Part shown: piece by piece, positions 17,715 through 26,290 of the stretch
Layout of the letters: the number at the start of each line of letters is the position of its first letter
How positions within the stretch are numbered: the first letter of the stretch is position 1
Source: JAIRVZ01 sp031553415
Lineage (GTDB): Bacteria; Bacteroidota; Bacteroidia; Bacteroidales; Azobacteroidaceae
Reading direction: 5' to 3'
DNA length: 37,074 bases
NCBI GenBank assembly: GCA_031553415.1
Contig: JAVBLO010000064.1
Span: 1 to 37,074 of the forward strand
Position numbers and translations under genes: made by a program
Notes under the pieces: generated by a model
The model's input: the letters and a program-made list of their open reading frames with translations, nothing else
Database searches by the model: none
Told to the model about the DNA's origin: nothing

Positions 17715-18584
17715 TTAATTCGCATCAAGCGAACTTTCCGGAGCCTGTTCTATCAAATCCATAAACTGATCCAGTTTCGGAGTAACGATTATCTGAGTCC
17801 TGCGGTTGCGTTCCTTTCCTTCAGGAGTGCTGTTATTTGTAATCGGATTATATTCTCCACGTCCGGCAGCAGTCAACCGTTTAGGATTAACTCCATAGGT
17901 ATTTTGCAATGCCTGAACAACAGAAGAACCCCGCAAGACACTCAAGTCCCAGTTATTGCGGATATTAGGACGGGAAATCGGATCTGTGTCTGTATTACCT
18001 TCCACCAATACATCATAATCTTTATAATCTAAGATAATTTTAGCAATCTTACTAAGAACTTCCCCTGCTTTTTCACTTATTTCATAACTTCCGGAACGAT
18101 ATAACATTTTGTCAGACAAAGAAATATATACAACGCCCTTCAATACCTGAATGTCCATATCCTGCATTTCATCACGAGAGAGTGAACGGGTAAGATTATT
18201 AACCATCACAAGATTCAAAGAATCAGATTTGTTTTTAGTTTCGACTAAATGTTGAATAAAACGATTGGAAGCATTGATCTCATCTACCAACTTTGAAATA
18301 TTAACATTACCCTGAGTGCTTTGAGTAAGACTCTTATCCAATAAACCTTGCATTTCAGCCAAAGATGTCCGCAACCTCTCATTGTTTTTTTGAGCTTCGG
18401 CCAACCTATCTTCAAGACTTGTTGAACGAGTGTTACACTTTGTCAATTCCAATTGACTTTCCTGATAATCTTTCTTTAATTGTGTGTAATCCGTTTCTAA
18501 GCTTTTAAACTTCCCTTGAGTCACACAACCCGTGAACATCACACCTGCCATTAATATCAACAGCGACCAAAAAAAATGTTTCAT
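17715..18584 (-). CDS. OmpA-family lipoprotein (peptidoglycan-binding)
   Basis: A 289-residue lipoprotein. The start at 18584 gives MKHFFWSLLILMAGVMFTGC with lipobox FTGC; upstream in-frame starts add a non-hydrophobic extension and are less likely. After the lipid anchor is a coiled coil (residues about 25-95, with regular Leu and charged residues), then the OmpA C-terminal domain with VLVEGNTDTDPI, NNWDLSVLRGSSVVQAL, RLTAAGRGEYNP and KERNRRTQIIV. The Asp and Arg that bind diaminopimelate in E. coli OmpA-like domains are present in NWDLSVLRG. It probably tethers the outer membrane to peptidoglycan. It lies 18 nt upstream of the DUF1801 gene on the same strand, so a two-gene unit is likely. 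Confidence 0.9.
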   Translation of the reverse strand: MKHFFWSLLILMAGVMFTGCVTQGKFKSLETDYTQLKKDYQESQLELTKCNTRSTSLEDRLAEAQKNNERLRTSLAEMQGLLDKSLTQSTQGNVNISKLVDEINASNRFIQHLVETKNKSDSLNLVMVNNLTRSLSRDEMQDMDIQVLKGVVYISLSDKMLYRSGSYEISEKAGEVLSKIAKIILDYKDYDVLVEGNTDTDPISRPNIRNNWDLSVLRGSSVVQALQNTYGVNPKRLTAAGRGEYNPITNNSTPEGKERNRRTQIIVTPKLDQFMDLIEQAPESSLDAN

Positions 18585-18695
18585 AACTTCAATTTTATTC
18601 ATCCAATTAATAAACGGTGTTTGTAACAATAATGTTGTATATAACCTATCTTTACATGTTAAAATAATTGAATTTCAAGGAAATGATAAACAAAT

Positions 18696-19742
18696 TCATA
18701 TAAGATTAATATTTCCTTTTTCAAATTCCAATAATTTTTTCTTTCGCCAGATTCCTCCGCCATAACCAGTCAGCATGCCGTCGGCTCCAATGACTCTGTG
18801 GCATGGTAAAATGATAGAAATTTTATTTTTCCCGTTAGCGTTGGCAACGGCTCTTACAGCAGAGGGTTTACCCAACAAGGCCGCTTGTTTTGCATATGTC
18901 GTTGTAGAACCGTATGGTATCTGTAACAGACTGAGCCATACTTTTTTTTGGAATTCCGTACCCACTAAATCCAGAGGAATGTCAAATTCCCGGCGTTCAC
19001 CCTTAAAATACTCATCCAATTGCTTCCGAAGAGTATCGAAATGAGGATTTTCGCCTTGAACTAGTGGCGCTTTCAACGATTCGGCTAATTGTCTAAGTTC
19101 CAATTCCAATAATTTATAATCAGCAAACTCAAACATACAGATTCCCTTATCAGTTGCTCCCGCTATCATTGTTCCCAAATCAGTTTCGATGCGGGTCATG
19201 TTGACAATGCGTTTATTTTTACTGTGAAGAAGTGAAGTCCCGATAATATTCTTGAACATGCTATTAAATCCGCTTAAAGAATCATAGCCTGACTCACAAG
19301 CAATGTCTGTTACACTTTGACCTGATTGGAAATGTTGAAAAGCATTATTTGCCCGGTACATTCTCTGATAAGTGTGGAATGTCAGCTTATAATTTTTCAG
19401 AAACCACCTGCGAACCTGATTCGGATCCAAGTCCATTTTTTTAAGGTCAGTATCTTTTATTTTGACAGTAGGATTATCTTCCATGTATCTCAGCAACCGG
19501 CCGATACTTGAAGGAGGATTTCCTAATTTTTCCAACGGTTTGCATACTTTACAGGGGCGATAGCCGCTAAGCATGGCTTCTTTTGCCGAAGGGAAAAATT
19601 CTACGTTTTCCAATTTAGGTTTGGCAGGGCATGTCGGGCGACAAAATATGCCGGTTGTCTTTACTCCAACAACAAATACACCCTCAAAAGAACTATCCCT
19701 TTCGATAAACGCCTTATAAAATATTTCTCTTTCCGTTTCCAT
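18696..19742 (-). CDS. ada: Ada: bifunctional methyl-DNA sensor, regulator and O6-methylguanine methyltransferase
   Basis: A full-length Ada of 348 residues. The N-terminal zinc domain has Cys34, Cys38 (GIFCRPTCPA), Cys64 and Cys67 (YRPCKVC); the first of these is the expected methyl acceptor from phosphotriesters. An AraC-type HTH follows at about residues 85-180 (QVRRWFLKNYKLTFHTYQR, SVTDIACESGYDSLSGF). The C-terminal methyltransferase domain (about 185-345) has the active-site Cys314 in ILPCHRVIGADG. All three modules are intact, so it should repair O6-methylguanine and switch on its own regulon. It is monocistronic here; no alkA or alkB lies adjacent. Confidence 0.95.
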   Translation of the reverse strand: METEREIFYKAFIERDSSFEGVFVVGVKTTGIFCRPTCPAKPKLENVEFFPSAKEAMLSGYRPCKVCKPLEKLGNPPSSIGRLLRYMEDNPTVKIKDTDLKKMDLDPNQVRRWFLKNYKLTFHTYQRMYRANNAFQHFQSGQSVTDIACESGYDSLSGFNSMFKNIIGTSLLHSKNKRIVNMTRIETDLGTMIAGATDKGICMFEFADYKLLELELRQLAESLKAPLVQGENPHFDTLRKQLDEYFKGERREFDIPLDLVGTEFQKKVWLSLLQIPYGSTTTYAKQAALLGKPSAVRAVANANGKNKISIILPCHRVIGADGMLTGYGGGIWRKKKLLEFEKGNINLI

Positions 19743-19779
19743 TCCAATTCTTCAGAAGTTGATTACATTATTCTTACTG

Positions 19780-19787
19780 CAAAGTTA
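19780..19787 (-). promoter_or_regulatory. Bacteroidetes -7 box of ada
   Basis: On the minus strand TAACTTTG matches TAnnTTTG, about 38 nt before the ada start. A GTTG is found at about the -33 distance, only a partial match to TTTG. Confidence 0.4.
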
Positions 19788-20026
19788 AAATTCTATCCGA
19801 CTATACACAACCGAAAAATTGACAACTTCGCATTTTCTTTATAAATCTGTACATTTTGCGCTGTAAATAAAGGCACTTTGTATGCCGTTATTACATTATC
19901 ATAAAGAAATTGAAGTCAGAAAAATAATATAAGTATCCGAAATGGCAATTTATAAAGAAGCCATTAGGAGGCGCTACCCTCACTTCAAGGAGATGATGCA
20001 TTCATTCCCAAGGGGTAAAGTTACCA

Positions 20027-20110
20027 CCTTTATAAAGGTAGATACCCTGGGTTACTAAAGGCAGCACTCTTTGGTTACTAAAGGAAGAGGTGTTTGGTTA
20101 CTAAAGGTAG
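20027..20110. repeat. Tandem repeat array, 23-bp period
   Basis: GGTTACTAAAGGNAG occurs at 20050, 20073 and 20096, spaced exactly 23 bp. A weaker copy (CCTTTATAAAGGTAG, 10 of 15 matching) is in register at 20027. The bases between repeats are not conserved. The period is not a multiple of three, so it is not a protein repeat. Two helical turns apart, the units could be binding sites for one protein. Confidence 0.75.
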
Positions 20111-20271
20111 CGACTTTGATCCCCAGTTGGTTGAGGCTATACCTCACAAGTGTCATATCAACCACTAGTGGTATAAGATCAATGCTACTCAAACGATACA
20201 TAAAATTGTTCTTAAGAAAATTTAAACAGGCTCTAAATGTAAAAAACAGCAGAATATTCCGGTGAAGATCG

Positions 20272-20279
20272 TATATTTG
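20272..20279 (+). promoter_or_regulatory. -7 box at the start of the YgbA-like gene
   Basis: TATATTTG matches TAnnTTTG but ends only 7 nt before the first ATG (20287). If it is used, the transcript would be nearly leaderless, or translation begins at the second ATG (20311). Confidence 0.35.
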
Positions 20280-20286
20280 TAAGCAA

Positions 20287-20616
20287 ATGCCTAAAAAAAT
20301 TGGACATGAAATGAATGGTAGAGAAAAAAATACTGTTTCCAAAATGATTCGGATTCATTGCCGTGTCAAGCATAAACAACGAAGCGGATTATGTTTTGAT
20401 TGTAAGCAATTGGAATTGTATGCACATCAGCGGTTGGAACATTGTCCTTATAAAGAAAACAAGCCCGTTTGTAAAAAATGTACCATTCATTGCTATAAGA
20501 ATGGATATAAGGAAAAAATCAGAAAAGTGATGAAATTTTCCGGTCCACGTATGTTGTTCTATCATCCTGCAGACGCCCTTTGGTATTTTACAAAAAAAGC
20601 GAACAGCGAACAGTGA
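20287..20616 (+). CDS. YgbA-like Cys-rich protein (nitrous-oxide-stimulated promoter family)
   Basis: A 109-residue protein matching the YgbA_NO family, named for E. coli YgbA, a nitric-oxide-induced gene. Family features: REKNTVSKMIRIHCRVKH, GLCFDCKQLELYAHQRLEHC, KPVCKKCTIHCYKNGYKEKI and FSGPRMLFYHPADALWY. The seven cysteines and nearby histidines suggest a metal or Fe-S site. Start may be ATG 20287 or ATG 20311 (MNGREKN), since a promoter box lies immediately before the first. The last five residues (ANSEQ) and the stop codon are encoded by a GAACAGCGAACAGTGAAC repeat word. In E. coli a link to purine and nitrosative stress was proposed; here the role is inferred only. Confidence 0.82.
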   Translation: MPKKIGHEMNGREKNTVSKMIRIHCRVKHKQRSGLCFDCKQLELYAHQRLEHCPYKENKPVCKKCTIHCYKNGYKEKIRKVMKFSGPRMLFYHPADALWYFTKKANSEQ

Positions 20617-20661
20617 ACCGGAAAAGCCATTAAATCTGTTCACAGTTCACCATTCACTGTA
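20600..20661. repeat. GAACAGTGAAC-type word after the YgbA-like gene
   Basis: GCGAACAGCGAACAGTGAAC followed downstream by GTTCACAGTTCACCATTCAC in inverted sense. It supplies the last codons and stop of the YgbA-like gene. Related words occur at 31813-31845 and 34950-34994. Confidence 0.6.
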
Positions 20662-20673
20662 CACAAAAACCAT

Positions 20674-20681
20674 TATCTTTG
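20674..20681 (+). promoter_or_regulatory. -7 box of the helicase gene
   Basis: TATCTTTG matches TAnnTTTG and ends 7 nt before the TTG start at 20689. No TTTG lies at the -33 distance. Confidence 0.42.
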
Positions 20682-20688
20682 CAATGTT

Positions 20689-22692
20689 TTGAAACTCTCT
20701 ATCGACAATAACAACCTGGAATTCAAGTATGCTTATGAACTGATTATGCATACTAAGCAATCTGTTTTCCTGACCGGAAGGGCGGGAACAGGAAAATCTA
20801 CATTCCTCAAATATATTTGTGAGAATACAAAAAAGAGACATGTTGTATTAGCTCCTACTGGAGTTGCCGCTATCAATGCAGGAGGAGTCACCATGCATTC
20901 CTTTTTCAAACTGCCTTTCCGTCCAATGTTACCCAATGATCCGGACTTAAGCCTGCAAGGCGGAAAAATATTCGATTTTTTTAAGTACAGAAAAGAACAT
21001 ACTAAAATCCTTAAAGAAGTTGAGTTGATTATTATTGATGAAATTTCTATGGTTAGGGTAGATGTTATTGATAGCATTGATCGTATTTTGAGGGTGTATA
21101 CAGGTAACATGCGCCAACCATTCGGTGGTAAACAGATGCTTTTTGTCGGGGATATTTTCCAGTTGGAACCCGTAGTTCCAAACGATCAGAAAGAAATTAT
21201 CAAGTTATTCTATGACAGTCCGTTTTTCTTTTCTGCCACCGTGTTCAATCAAATAAGCTTAGTACCCATAGAATTACGGAAAGTTTACAGGCAAACAGAT
21301 GAAATTTTCATCTCTATTCTGGATAAAATAAGGAACAATACCGCCGGTTCTAAAGAATTACAAATCATCAACAGCCGGTATAATCCGACATTCAATCCCG
21401 GAAAAAATGAAATGTATATTACACTGGCTACTAAACGGGATAATGTTGATTACATCAATGAAAAGAAACTGAATGAAATAGACGCGCCGGAATTTCATCA
21501 TCAGGGAATTATAGATGGAGATTTTCCGGAATCAAGTTTGCCTACAGCTATTGATTTGGTGTTAAAAGAAGGCGCCCAGATTATTTTCCTCCGTAACGAC
21601 ATGGAACGGCGTTGGGTGAACGGTACTATTGCGACCATTATCCAAATCACAGATATGGGCGAAGTGATTGCCGAACTCGACAACGGAAAAACCGTTATGG
21701 TCGAAAAGGAAACCTGGCGGAATTATAAATATGTATACAACGAAAAAGAAAAGAAGATAGAAGAAGAAATTATCGGGACCTACACACAACTTCCAATCAA
21801 ACTTGCATGGGCAATTACGGTTCACAAAAGCCAGGGATTGACTTTTTCGAATGTGGTTGTCGATTTCAGCGGCGGCGTTTTTGCCGGCGGTCAGGCTTAT
21901 GTTGCTTTAAGCCGTTGTACGTCCCTGGAAGGCATGGTTTTGAAAAAACAACTGAATAAAAGCGATATATTTTTACGTCCTGAAATTGTTGAATTCAGTA
22001 AAAATTTCAACAATACACAATTAATAGAACGTTCTTTTAAAGAAGCAAGTGCTGATTTGTTATATTTACAGGCAATCGGATCTTTCAATCAAGGTAATTT
22101 CAAAGATTGTATTGATACTTTTTTCAAAGCAATTCATGCGAGATACGATATAGAAAAGCCCTTGCAACGAAGGTATATTCAAAAGAAATTGAATGTAATT
22201 AACCAGTTGAAAAAAGAAAAAGAAGACCTGAATAAACAATTGCAGGAGCAAAAGGAAGCTTTAAAAGAATATGCTAACGAATATTATTTAATGGGTAATG
22301 AATGTATTACCAAAGCGCATGATACCAAAGCTGCTTTAGCGAATTTCAACAAAGCGTTGAAATTGTATCCTGATTTTCCGGATGTTCTTATAAGAAAAGG
22401 TATCACCTTATATGATATGAATGAACATTTCGAGGCAGAAAGTTGTTTTAACAAGGCAATCAGATTAAGTCCGAATTCATTCAAAGCGCTCTACAACCGG
22501 GGGAAAAACAGGATTAAACTTAAAAACTACGAAGAAGCTCTAACCGATCTGGATAAAGCAGTCCATATCAGGCCCGACCATGCTTCAGCTTTTGAATACC
22601 TGAGTGATATTTACCTGCACCTGGGAGAAAATGAAAGAGCGGAAGAGTGCAAAGAAATAGCAGAAGAATTAAGAATAAAAAAGAAAAAATAA
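20689..22692 (+). CDS. Pif1/RecD-type superfamily 1 helicase with C-terminal TPR repeats
   Basis: A 667-residue SF1B helicase. Walker A is GRAGTGKS (residues 30-37), followed by motif Ia VVLAPTGVAAINAGGVTMHS and Walker B LIIIDEISMV (114-122). The GGKQMLFVGDIFQLEPV segment is motif III. Motifs V/VI are ITVHKSQGLTF and GQAYVALSRC. Residues about 460-665 contain several TPRs (NFKDCIDTFFKAI; AALANFNKALKLYPDFPDVL; AESCFNKAIRLSPNSFKALY; EEALTDLDKAVHIRPDHASA). The start is taken as TTG 20689, because the next ATG (20752) would cut into the first helix of the helicase core. Likely a 5'-3' DNA helicase; the TPRs suggest a protein partner. This fusion occurs in other Bacteroidetes. Confidence 0.9.
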   Translation: MKLSIDNNNLEFKYAYELIMHTKQSVFLTGRAGTGKSTFLKYICENTKKRHVVLAPTGVAAINAGGVTMHSFFKLPFRPMLPNDPDLSLQGGKIFDFFKYRKEHTKILKEVELIIIDEISMVRVDVIDSIDRILRVYTGNMRQPFGGKQMLFVGDIFQLEPVVPNDQKEIIKLFYDSPFFFSATVFNQISLVPIELRKVYRQTDEIFISILDKIRNNTAGSKELQIINSRYNPTFNPGKNEMYITLATKRDNVDYINEKKLNEIDAPEFHHQGIIDGDFPESSLPTAIDLVLKEGAQIIFLRNDMERRWVNGTIATIIQITDMGEVIAELDNGKTVMVEKETWRNYKYVYNEKEKKIEEEIIGTYTQLPIKLAWAITVHKSQGLTFSNVVVDFSGGVFAGGQAYVALSRCTSLEGMVLKKQLNKSDIFLRPEIVEFSKNFNNTQLIERSFKEASADLLYLQAIGSFNQGNFKDCIDTFFKAIHARYDIEKPLQRRYIQKKLNVINQLKKEKEDLNKQLQEQKEALKEYANEYYLMGNECITKAHDTKAALANFNKALKLYPDFPDVLIRKGITLYDMNEHFEAESCFNKAIRLSPNSFKALYNRGKNRIKLKNYEEALTDLDKAVHIRPDHASAFEYLSDIYLHLGENERAEECKEIAEELRIKKKK

Positions 22693-22695
22693 ATT

Positions 22696-22747
22696 TAGCC
22701 ACGAATTACACGAAACATATTTGTTATTTTCGTGTAATTCGTGGCTA
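22696..22747. terminator. 20-bp perfect hairpin after the helicase gene
   Basis: TAGCCACGAATTACACGAAA (22696-22715) pairs perfectly with 22728-22747 around a 12-nt loop. It lies 4 nt past the helicase stop and 16 nt before the AsmA-like start. The CACGAATTACACGAA word is seen as an intergenic repeat in other genomes. It lacks a long T-run, so its terminator role is likely but not certain. Confidence 0.7.
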
Positions 22748-22762
22748 TAAACTATCACAATC

Positions 22763-25456
22763 ATGAAGAAGTTTTTGAAAATCGCAGGAATTATCCTGGT
22801 TGTTATCTTTTTACTATTGTTGGTACTACCTTTTGCTTTTAAAGGTAAAATTATGAATCTTGCAAAAGAGGAAATAAACAAAATGTTAAACGCCAAGGTC
22901 GATTTCGACCATTTAAGCTTAAGTTTCATCAGTAGCTTTCCAAACGCTTCAATCACCTTGGAAAATTTTTATGTGGCAGGTGTCAACGAATTTGAAGGCG
23001 ACACATTAGCTTATGCCAGGAATCTTTCTGCAACAGTGAATATCAAAAGTTTCTTTGGAAATACCGGCTACGAAATTTCTAAAGTAAACGTTGATGATGC
23101 CAAATTGCATGCTATTGTACTTAAAAACGGAAAGGCCAACTGGGACATCATGAAATCAGATTCCACAGAAACTGAAAGTACTGAACCTGAAGAATTATCT
23201 AACTTTAAATTGCAACTCCAAAAGGTAAGCATAAAAAATACTGAAATTCTTTATGATGACTCCGTGTCCCTGATGAATGTCGCCCTGAAAAATTTGAATC
23301 TGATTCTTTCCGGAGACATGACTGCCGATAATACCAGGATAGAAACGAATCTAACCGCCGATGATTTGAGCTTCATCATGGATAAGATTCCTTACCTGTC
23401 AAAAGCAAAAGTAAGCGCCAATGTTAATCTGGATGCCGATTTAAAAAATATGAAGTTCATTCTTTCCGATAATTACATTCAAATCAACGAAATAAAAGCA
23501 AGTATCGACGGATGGGTAGCGATGCTACAAGATGAAAGTATGGACATGGATATCAAACTGAAAGCGCCGCAAACACAATTTAAGGATATCCTGTCTATGA
23601 TTCCGGCTGTTTATGCCAAAGACTTCCAGGATATCAAAACATCCGGAGATGTAACATTGGAAGCTTCAGCTAAAGGAATTATGAAGGGCGACACTATGCC
23701 TTCATTCGATGCCAAACTGGATATTGTAAAAGCAATGTTCCAATATCCTTCATTACCCAAGTCAATTACAGATATCAATACGAACATTCATATTTACAGT
23801 AAAGGTGGTTCTTTGGATAATACCATTATAGAGATTCCTAAATTCCATTTTGAAATGGGTGGAAATCCTTTTGATATGAGCCTGAATATAAGTACTCCGA
23901 TGAGTGATCCGAATCTGGCATTATCTGCAGTAGGACATCTCAGCCTGGGAATGATTAAAGATGTATATCCATTGGAAGATATGGAATTAAGCGGAGAATT
24001 GGATGCCAATATGAAACTCGCCACCCGCATGTCATACATTGAAAAAGAACAATATGACAAAGTTGATGCTTCCGGGACATTAGGTCTAAAAGATATGATT
24101 GTAAAGTCTAAAGATATGGATGATATACTTATCAACAATGCTAACATGTCATTTTCTCCCCGCTATGTTGATTTGAGCGGATTTTCTGCCAAAATCGGCA
24201 AAAACGACATTTCCGCCACAGGAAAACTTGAAAACTTCATTCCTTATTTCATGAAAGATGAAACATTGAGAGGCACTTTGGCTGTTAATTCCAATTACCT
24301 GAACCTGAACGATTTCATGAAAGAAAATGAAGCTTCCAAATTATCTGAAGAAACAGAATCATCATCTGTTGGAGTTATTGAAATTCCAAAAAATCTTGAT
24401 TTCAACCTGAACGGTAATTTCAAGCAAGTCATATTTGACAACTTGGATATGACTAATGTTGTAGGACAAATTCTTGTGAAAGACGGAAAAGTTGATATGA
24501 AAAACCTATCGTTGAATGCTCTTGGAGGAAAATTGGGAGTAAACGGATATTACGATACTGGCAAAAATCCCAAACAACCTGAAGTTTCGTTGGCTTTGGA
24601 TATCAAAAATGCTTCATTCGCCCAAACATTCTCAACTTTTGTAACCATACAGAAAATGGCTCCTATTTTTGAAAATATGTTGGGAAATTTCTCTACTAAT
24701 TTCAAAATGACAGCGCCATTAGGCAACGATTTTATGCCGGTATTAACATCTTTGGTTGCAAGCGGCGCACTTCAATCCAATGATGTGGAAATTAAAGACG
24801 TCCCCGTTCTTAACGGATTGGCTGCCGCATTAAAAAATGACGGTTTGAAAGATTTGAAAATCAAAGATTTAAACTTACCATTTTCAATTAATGACGGACG
24901 TGTTACAACCAAACCTTTTGATGTCAAATTCGGTGGTGGTAATATGAACTTAACTGGTAGTACCGGATTAGACCAAACAATAGATTATACTGCAAAAATT
25001 GACTTAACTGATAAGTTATCAAATAACTACCTGAAAAATGTCAATGTGAAAATCGGAGGTACTTTCACAAGTCCGAAATTCAGTGTCGATATGAAAGATG
25101 CTTTGAATCAGGCATTAGGCAGTGTTGCAGGTTCCATACTTGGAAATAACTCCGGCGCTTCTTTGAGTCAGCAAGCCACTGACCAGATAGATAAACAAGC
25201 TGCAACTATCAGACAAACGGCCAAAGATACCGGAGACAAATTGGTTGCTGAAGCAGAAAAACAAGGTCAAAATTTAATTGATCAGGCCAATAAAACTTCC
25301 AATCCATTGGCAAAAGCAGCAGCAGTAACAGCCGCTAATGTGAGTGCGAAAAAATTGAAAGAAGAAGCACAAAAGAAAGCAGATCAATTGAATGCAGAAG
25401 CTGAGAAACAGATTCAGTCTTTGAGCGATAAAGCGAAAAGCAGTGTAGGGCAATAA
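22763..25456 (+). CDS. AsmA-family inner-membrane/periplasmic protein
   Basis: An 897-residue AsmA-like protein. A single N-terminal TM helix (residues about 7-29) anchors it, followed by KINxLAKEEINKMLNAKV-type AsmA start and the LSLSFISSFPNASITLENFYV motif. The long middle is a repeated beta-rich structure, typical of bridge-like AsmA/TamB relatives thought to move phospholipids between membranes. The AsmA-like C-terminal block spans about 600-790 (LNALGGKLGVNGYYDTGKNP; FGGGNMNLTGSTGLDQTIDY). The last 100 residues are low-complexity, Ala/Lys/Gln-rich amphipathic helix (QIDKQAATIRQTAKDTGDKL and similar). The stop codon abuts a 36-bp hairpin. Confidence 0.9.
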   Translation: MKKFLKIAGIILVVIFLLLLVLPFAFKGKIMNLAKEEINKMLNAKVDFDHLSLSFISSFPNASITLENFYVAGVNEFEGDTLAYARNLSATVNIKSFFGNTGYEISKVNVDDAKLHAIVLKNGKANWDIMKSDSTETESTEPEELSNFKLQLQKVSIKNTEILYDDSVSLMNVALKNLNLILSGDMTADNTRIETNLTADDLSFIMDKIPYLSKAKVSANVNLDADLKNMKFILSDNYIQINEIKASIDGWVAMLQDESMDMDIKLKAPQTQFKDILSMIPAVYAKDFQDIKTSGDVTLEASAKGIMKGDTMPSFDAKLDIVKAMFQYPSLPKSITDINTNIHIYSKGGSLDNTIIEIPKFHFEMGGNPFDMSLNISTPMSDPNLALSAVGHLSLGMIKDVYPLEDMELSGELDANMKLATRMSYIEKEQYDKVDASGTLGLKDMIVKSKDMDDILINNANMSFSPRYVDLSGFSAKIGKNDISATGKLENFIPYFMKDETLRGTLAVNSNYLNLNDFMKENEASKLSEETESSSVGVIEIPKNLDFNLNGNFKQVIFDNLDMTNVVGQILVKDGKVDMKNLSLNALGGKLGVNGYYDTGKNPKQPEVSLALDIKNASFAQTFSTFVTIQKMAPIFENMLGNFSTNFKMTAPLGNDFMPVLTSLVASGALQSNDVEIKDVPVLNGLAAALKNDGLKDLKIKDLNLPFSINDGRVTTKPFDVKFGGGNMNLTGSTGLDQTIDYTAKIDLTDKLSNNYLKNVNVKIGGTFTSPKFSVDMKDALNQALGSVAGSILGNNSGASLSQQATDQIDKQAATIRQTAKDTGDKLVAEAEKQGQNLIDQANKTSNPLAKAAAVTAANVSAKKLKEEAQKKADQLNAEAEKQIQSLSDKAKSSVGQ

Positions 25457-25544
25457 ATGAAAAATAAAAATTAACAATGAAAAATGGGCTTCGCACGATA
25501 ATTAGCGCAAGCCCATTTTTCATTGTTAATTTTTATTTTTCATT
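25456..25544. terminator. 36-bp perfect hairpin between convergent genes
   Basis: Arms 25456-25491 and 25509-25544 are exact reverse complements with a 17-nt loop. The inner part (ATGGGCTT/AAGCCCAT) is the GC-containing core and the outer part is AATGAAAAATAAAAATTAAC-like. It sits at the stop of the AsmA gene and just before the end of the HAD gene, so it probably serves both directions. Confidence 0.88.
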
Positions 25545-26171
25545 CTAAAAGTGCCCTTTTTGAGTAAAAATATACCGGAAGTCTTCTCCGTTTTTAGGTT
25601 GGAAAACACGCATACCTAATGCTTTTCCAGCTTCAATATTGGCTGCTCCATCGTCAATAAATAGTGTTTCGGATGGAATTATTCCCGAATCACGTATCAA
25701 GTAATCAAAAATTCCGGGATGAGGTTTCGTCATTCCGATTTGATATGAAAGATATAGTTTATCAAAATATTGGTCGAGGCTTTTTCCTTTTCCAGTAAAT
25801 TCAGGAGACAAAGCCCAGGACATAATAATAAAATTAGTATTACTCAATAAATAAAGGTTGTAAGATTTCCTTAATTCTTCGAGCATTTCCAATTTATAAG
25901 CAGGAGTATCCTGAATGAACCCAAGAAAACTATAATCAATTTCTTCATTTGAAATATTGCTACCTGCAATCTTACGGACTGCATCATAAAACTCATTTCC
26001 TTCCAAACGGCCTTCTTCCATATCCAAAAAGACTCCTTTCTGGTGATAAGGATCTAATAACTCTTCCGCCTGAGCCAATCCGGCTTGTTCAAAACGTCTT
26101 ACAGCCTCAGCATGGTTGAGAGTTAAAATCACCCCACCCAGGTCAAACACAATGTTTTTAATTTTATCCAT
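25545..26171 (-). CDS. HAD-family phosphatase (YihX-like)
   Basis: A 208-residue HAD-superfamily hydrolase of subfamily IA. Motif I is VFDLGGVIL with nucleophile Asp10 and Gly-Gly at 12-13, as in YihX-type enzymes rather than the commoner DxDGT. The four-helix cap lies at about residues 20-90. Motif II is LLSNTNF, motif III the Lys in GMTKPHPGIF, and motif IV FIDDGAANIEAG. E. coli YihX dephosphorylates alpha-D-glucose-1-phosphate, but substrate choice in this group is broad and cannot be assigned. It lies 119 nt downstream of HD-Pnk on the same strand, with its own promoter-like box between them. Confidence 0.9.
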   Translation of the reverse strand: MDKIKNIVFDLGGVILTLNHAEAVRRFEQAGLAQAEELLDPYHQKGVFLDMEEGRLEGNEFYDAVRKIAGSNISNEEIDYSFLGFIQDTPAYKLEMLEELRKSYNLYLLSNTNFIIMSWALSPEFTGKGKSLDQYFDKLYLSYQIGMTKPHPGIFDYLIRDSGIIPSETLFIDDGAANIEAGKALGMRVFQPKNGEDFRYIFTQKGHF

Positions 26172-26276
26172 AATTCAATATTAGCGAATTGGGAAAAGGG
26201 AGGTTCACTTCGCTCATGTGGAGAAGAAAAAATTGCGACTTCCATCTCCCTACTCCCGATTCACTTGTTTGCGCCG

Positions 26277-26284
26277 CAAAGTTA
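26277..26284 (-). promoter_or_regulatory. Bacteroidetes -7 box of the HAD gene
   Basis: On the minus strand TAACTTTG lies about 105 nt before the HAD start, directly after the HD-Pnk coding end. A TTTG occurs at a shorter than usual spacing (15 nt), so the call is tentative. Confidence 0.38.
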
Positions 26285-26290
26285 GCCATA

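Larger units (their letters stand above)
19743..20286. other. 544-nt gene-free stretch between ada and the YgbA-like gene
   Basis: I see no convincing gene here. A 38-codon ATG frame (19942-20058) has no recognised match. The stretch holds two adjoining palindromes (GGTAAAGTTACC at 20014-20025 and ACCTTTATAAAGGT at 20026-20039), three 15-bp direct repeats with exact 23-bp period (20050-20110), and a perfect palindrome ACCACTAGTGGT at 20161-20172. Confidence 0.6.

Noticed and set aside
19942..20058. Short ATG frame beginning MAIYKEAIRRRYPHFKEMMH
   Set aside because: Looks partly protein-like, but is only 38 codons, ends in the first repeat and matches no family known to me; a transposase remnant is possible but unproven.
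20014..20172. CRISPR array
   Set aside because: Only three short units with 8-nt gaps; no spacers of proper length and no cas genes.
20055..20342. Open frame of 95 codons on the minus strand across the 23-bp repeats
   Set aside because: It overlaps the start of the YgbA-like gene in antisense, and its content is explained by the repeats.
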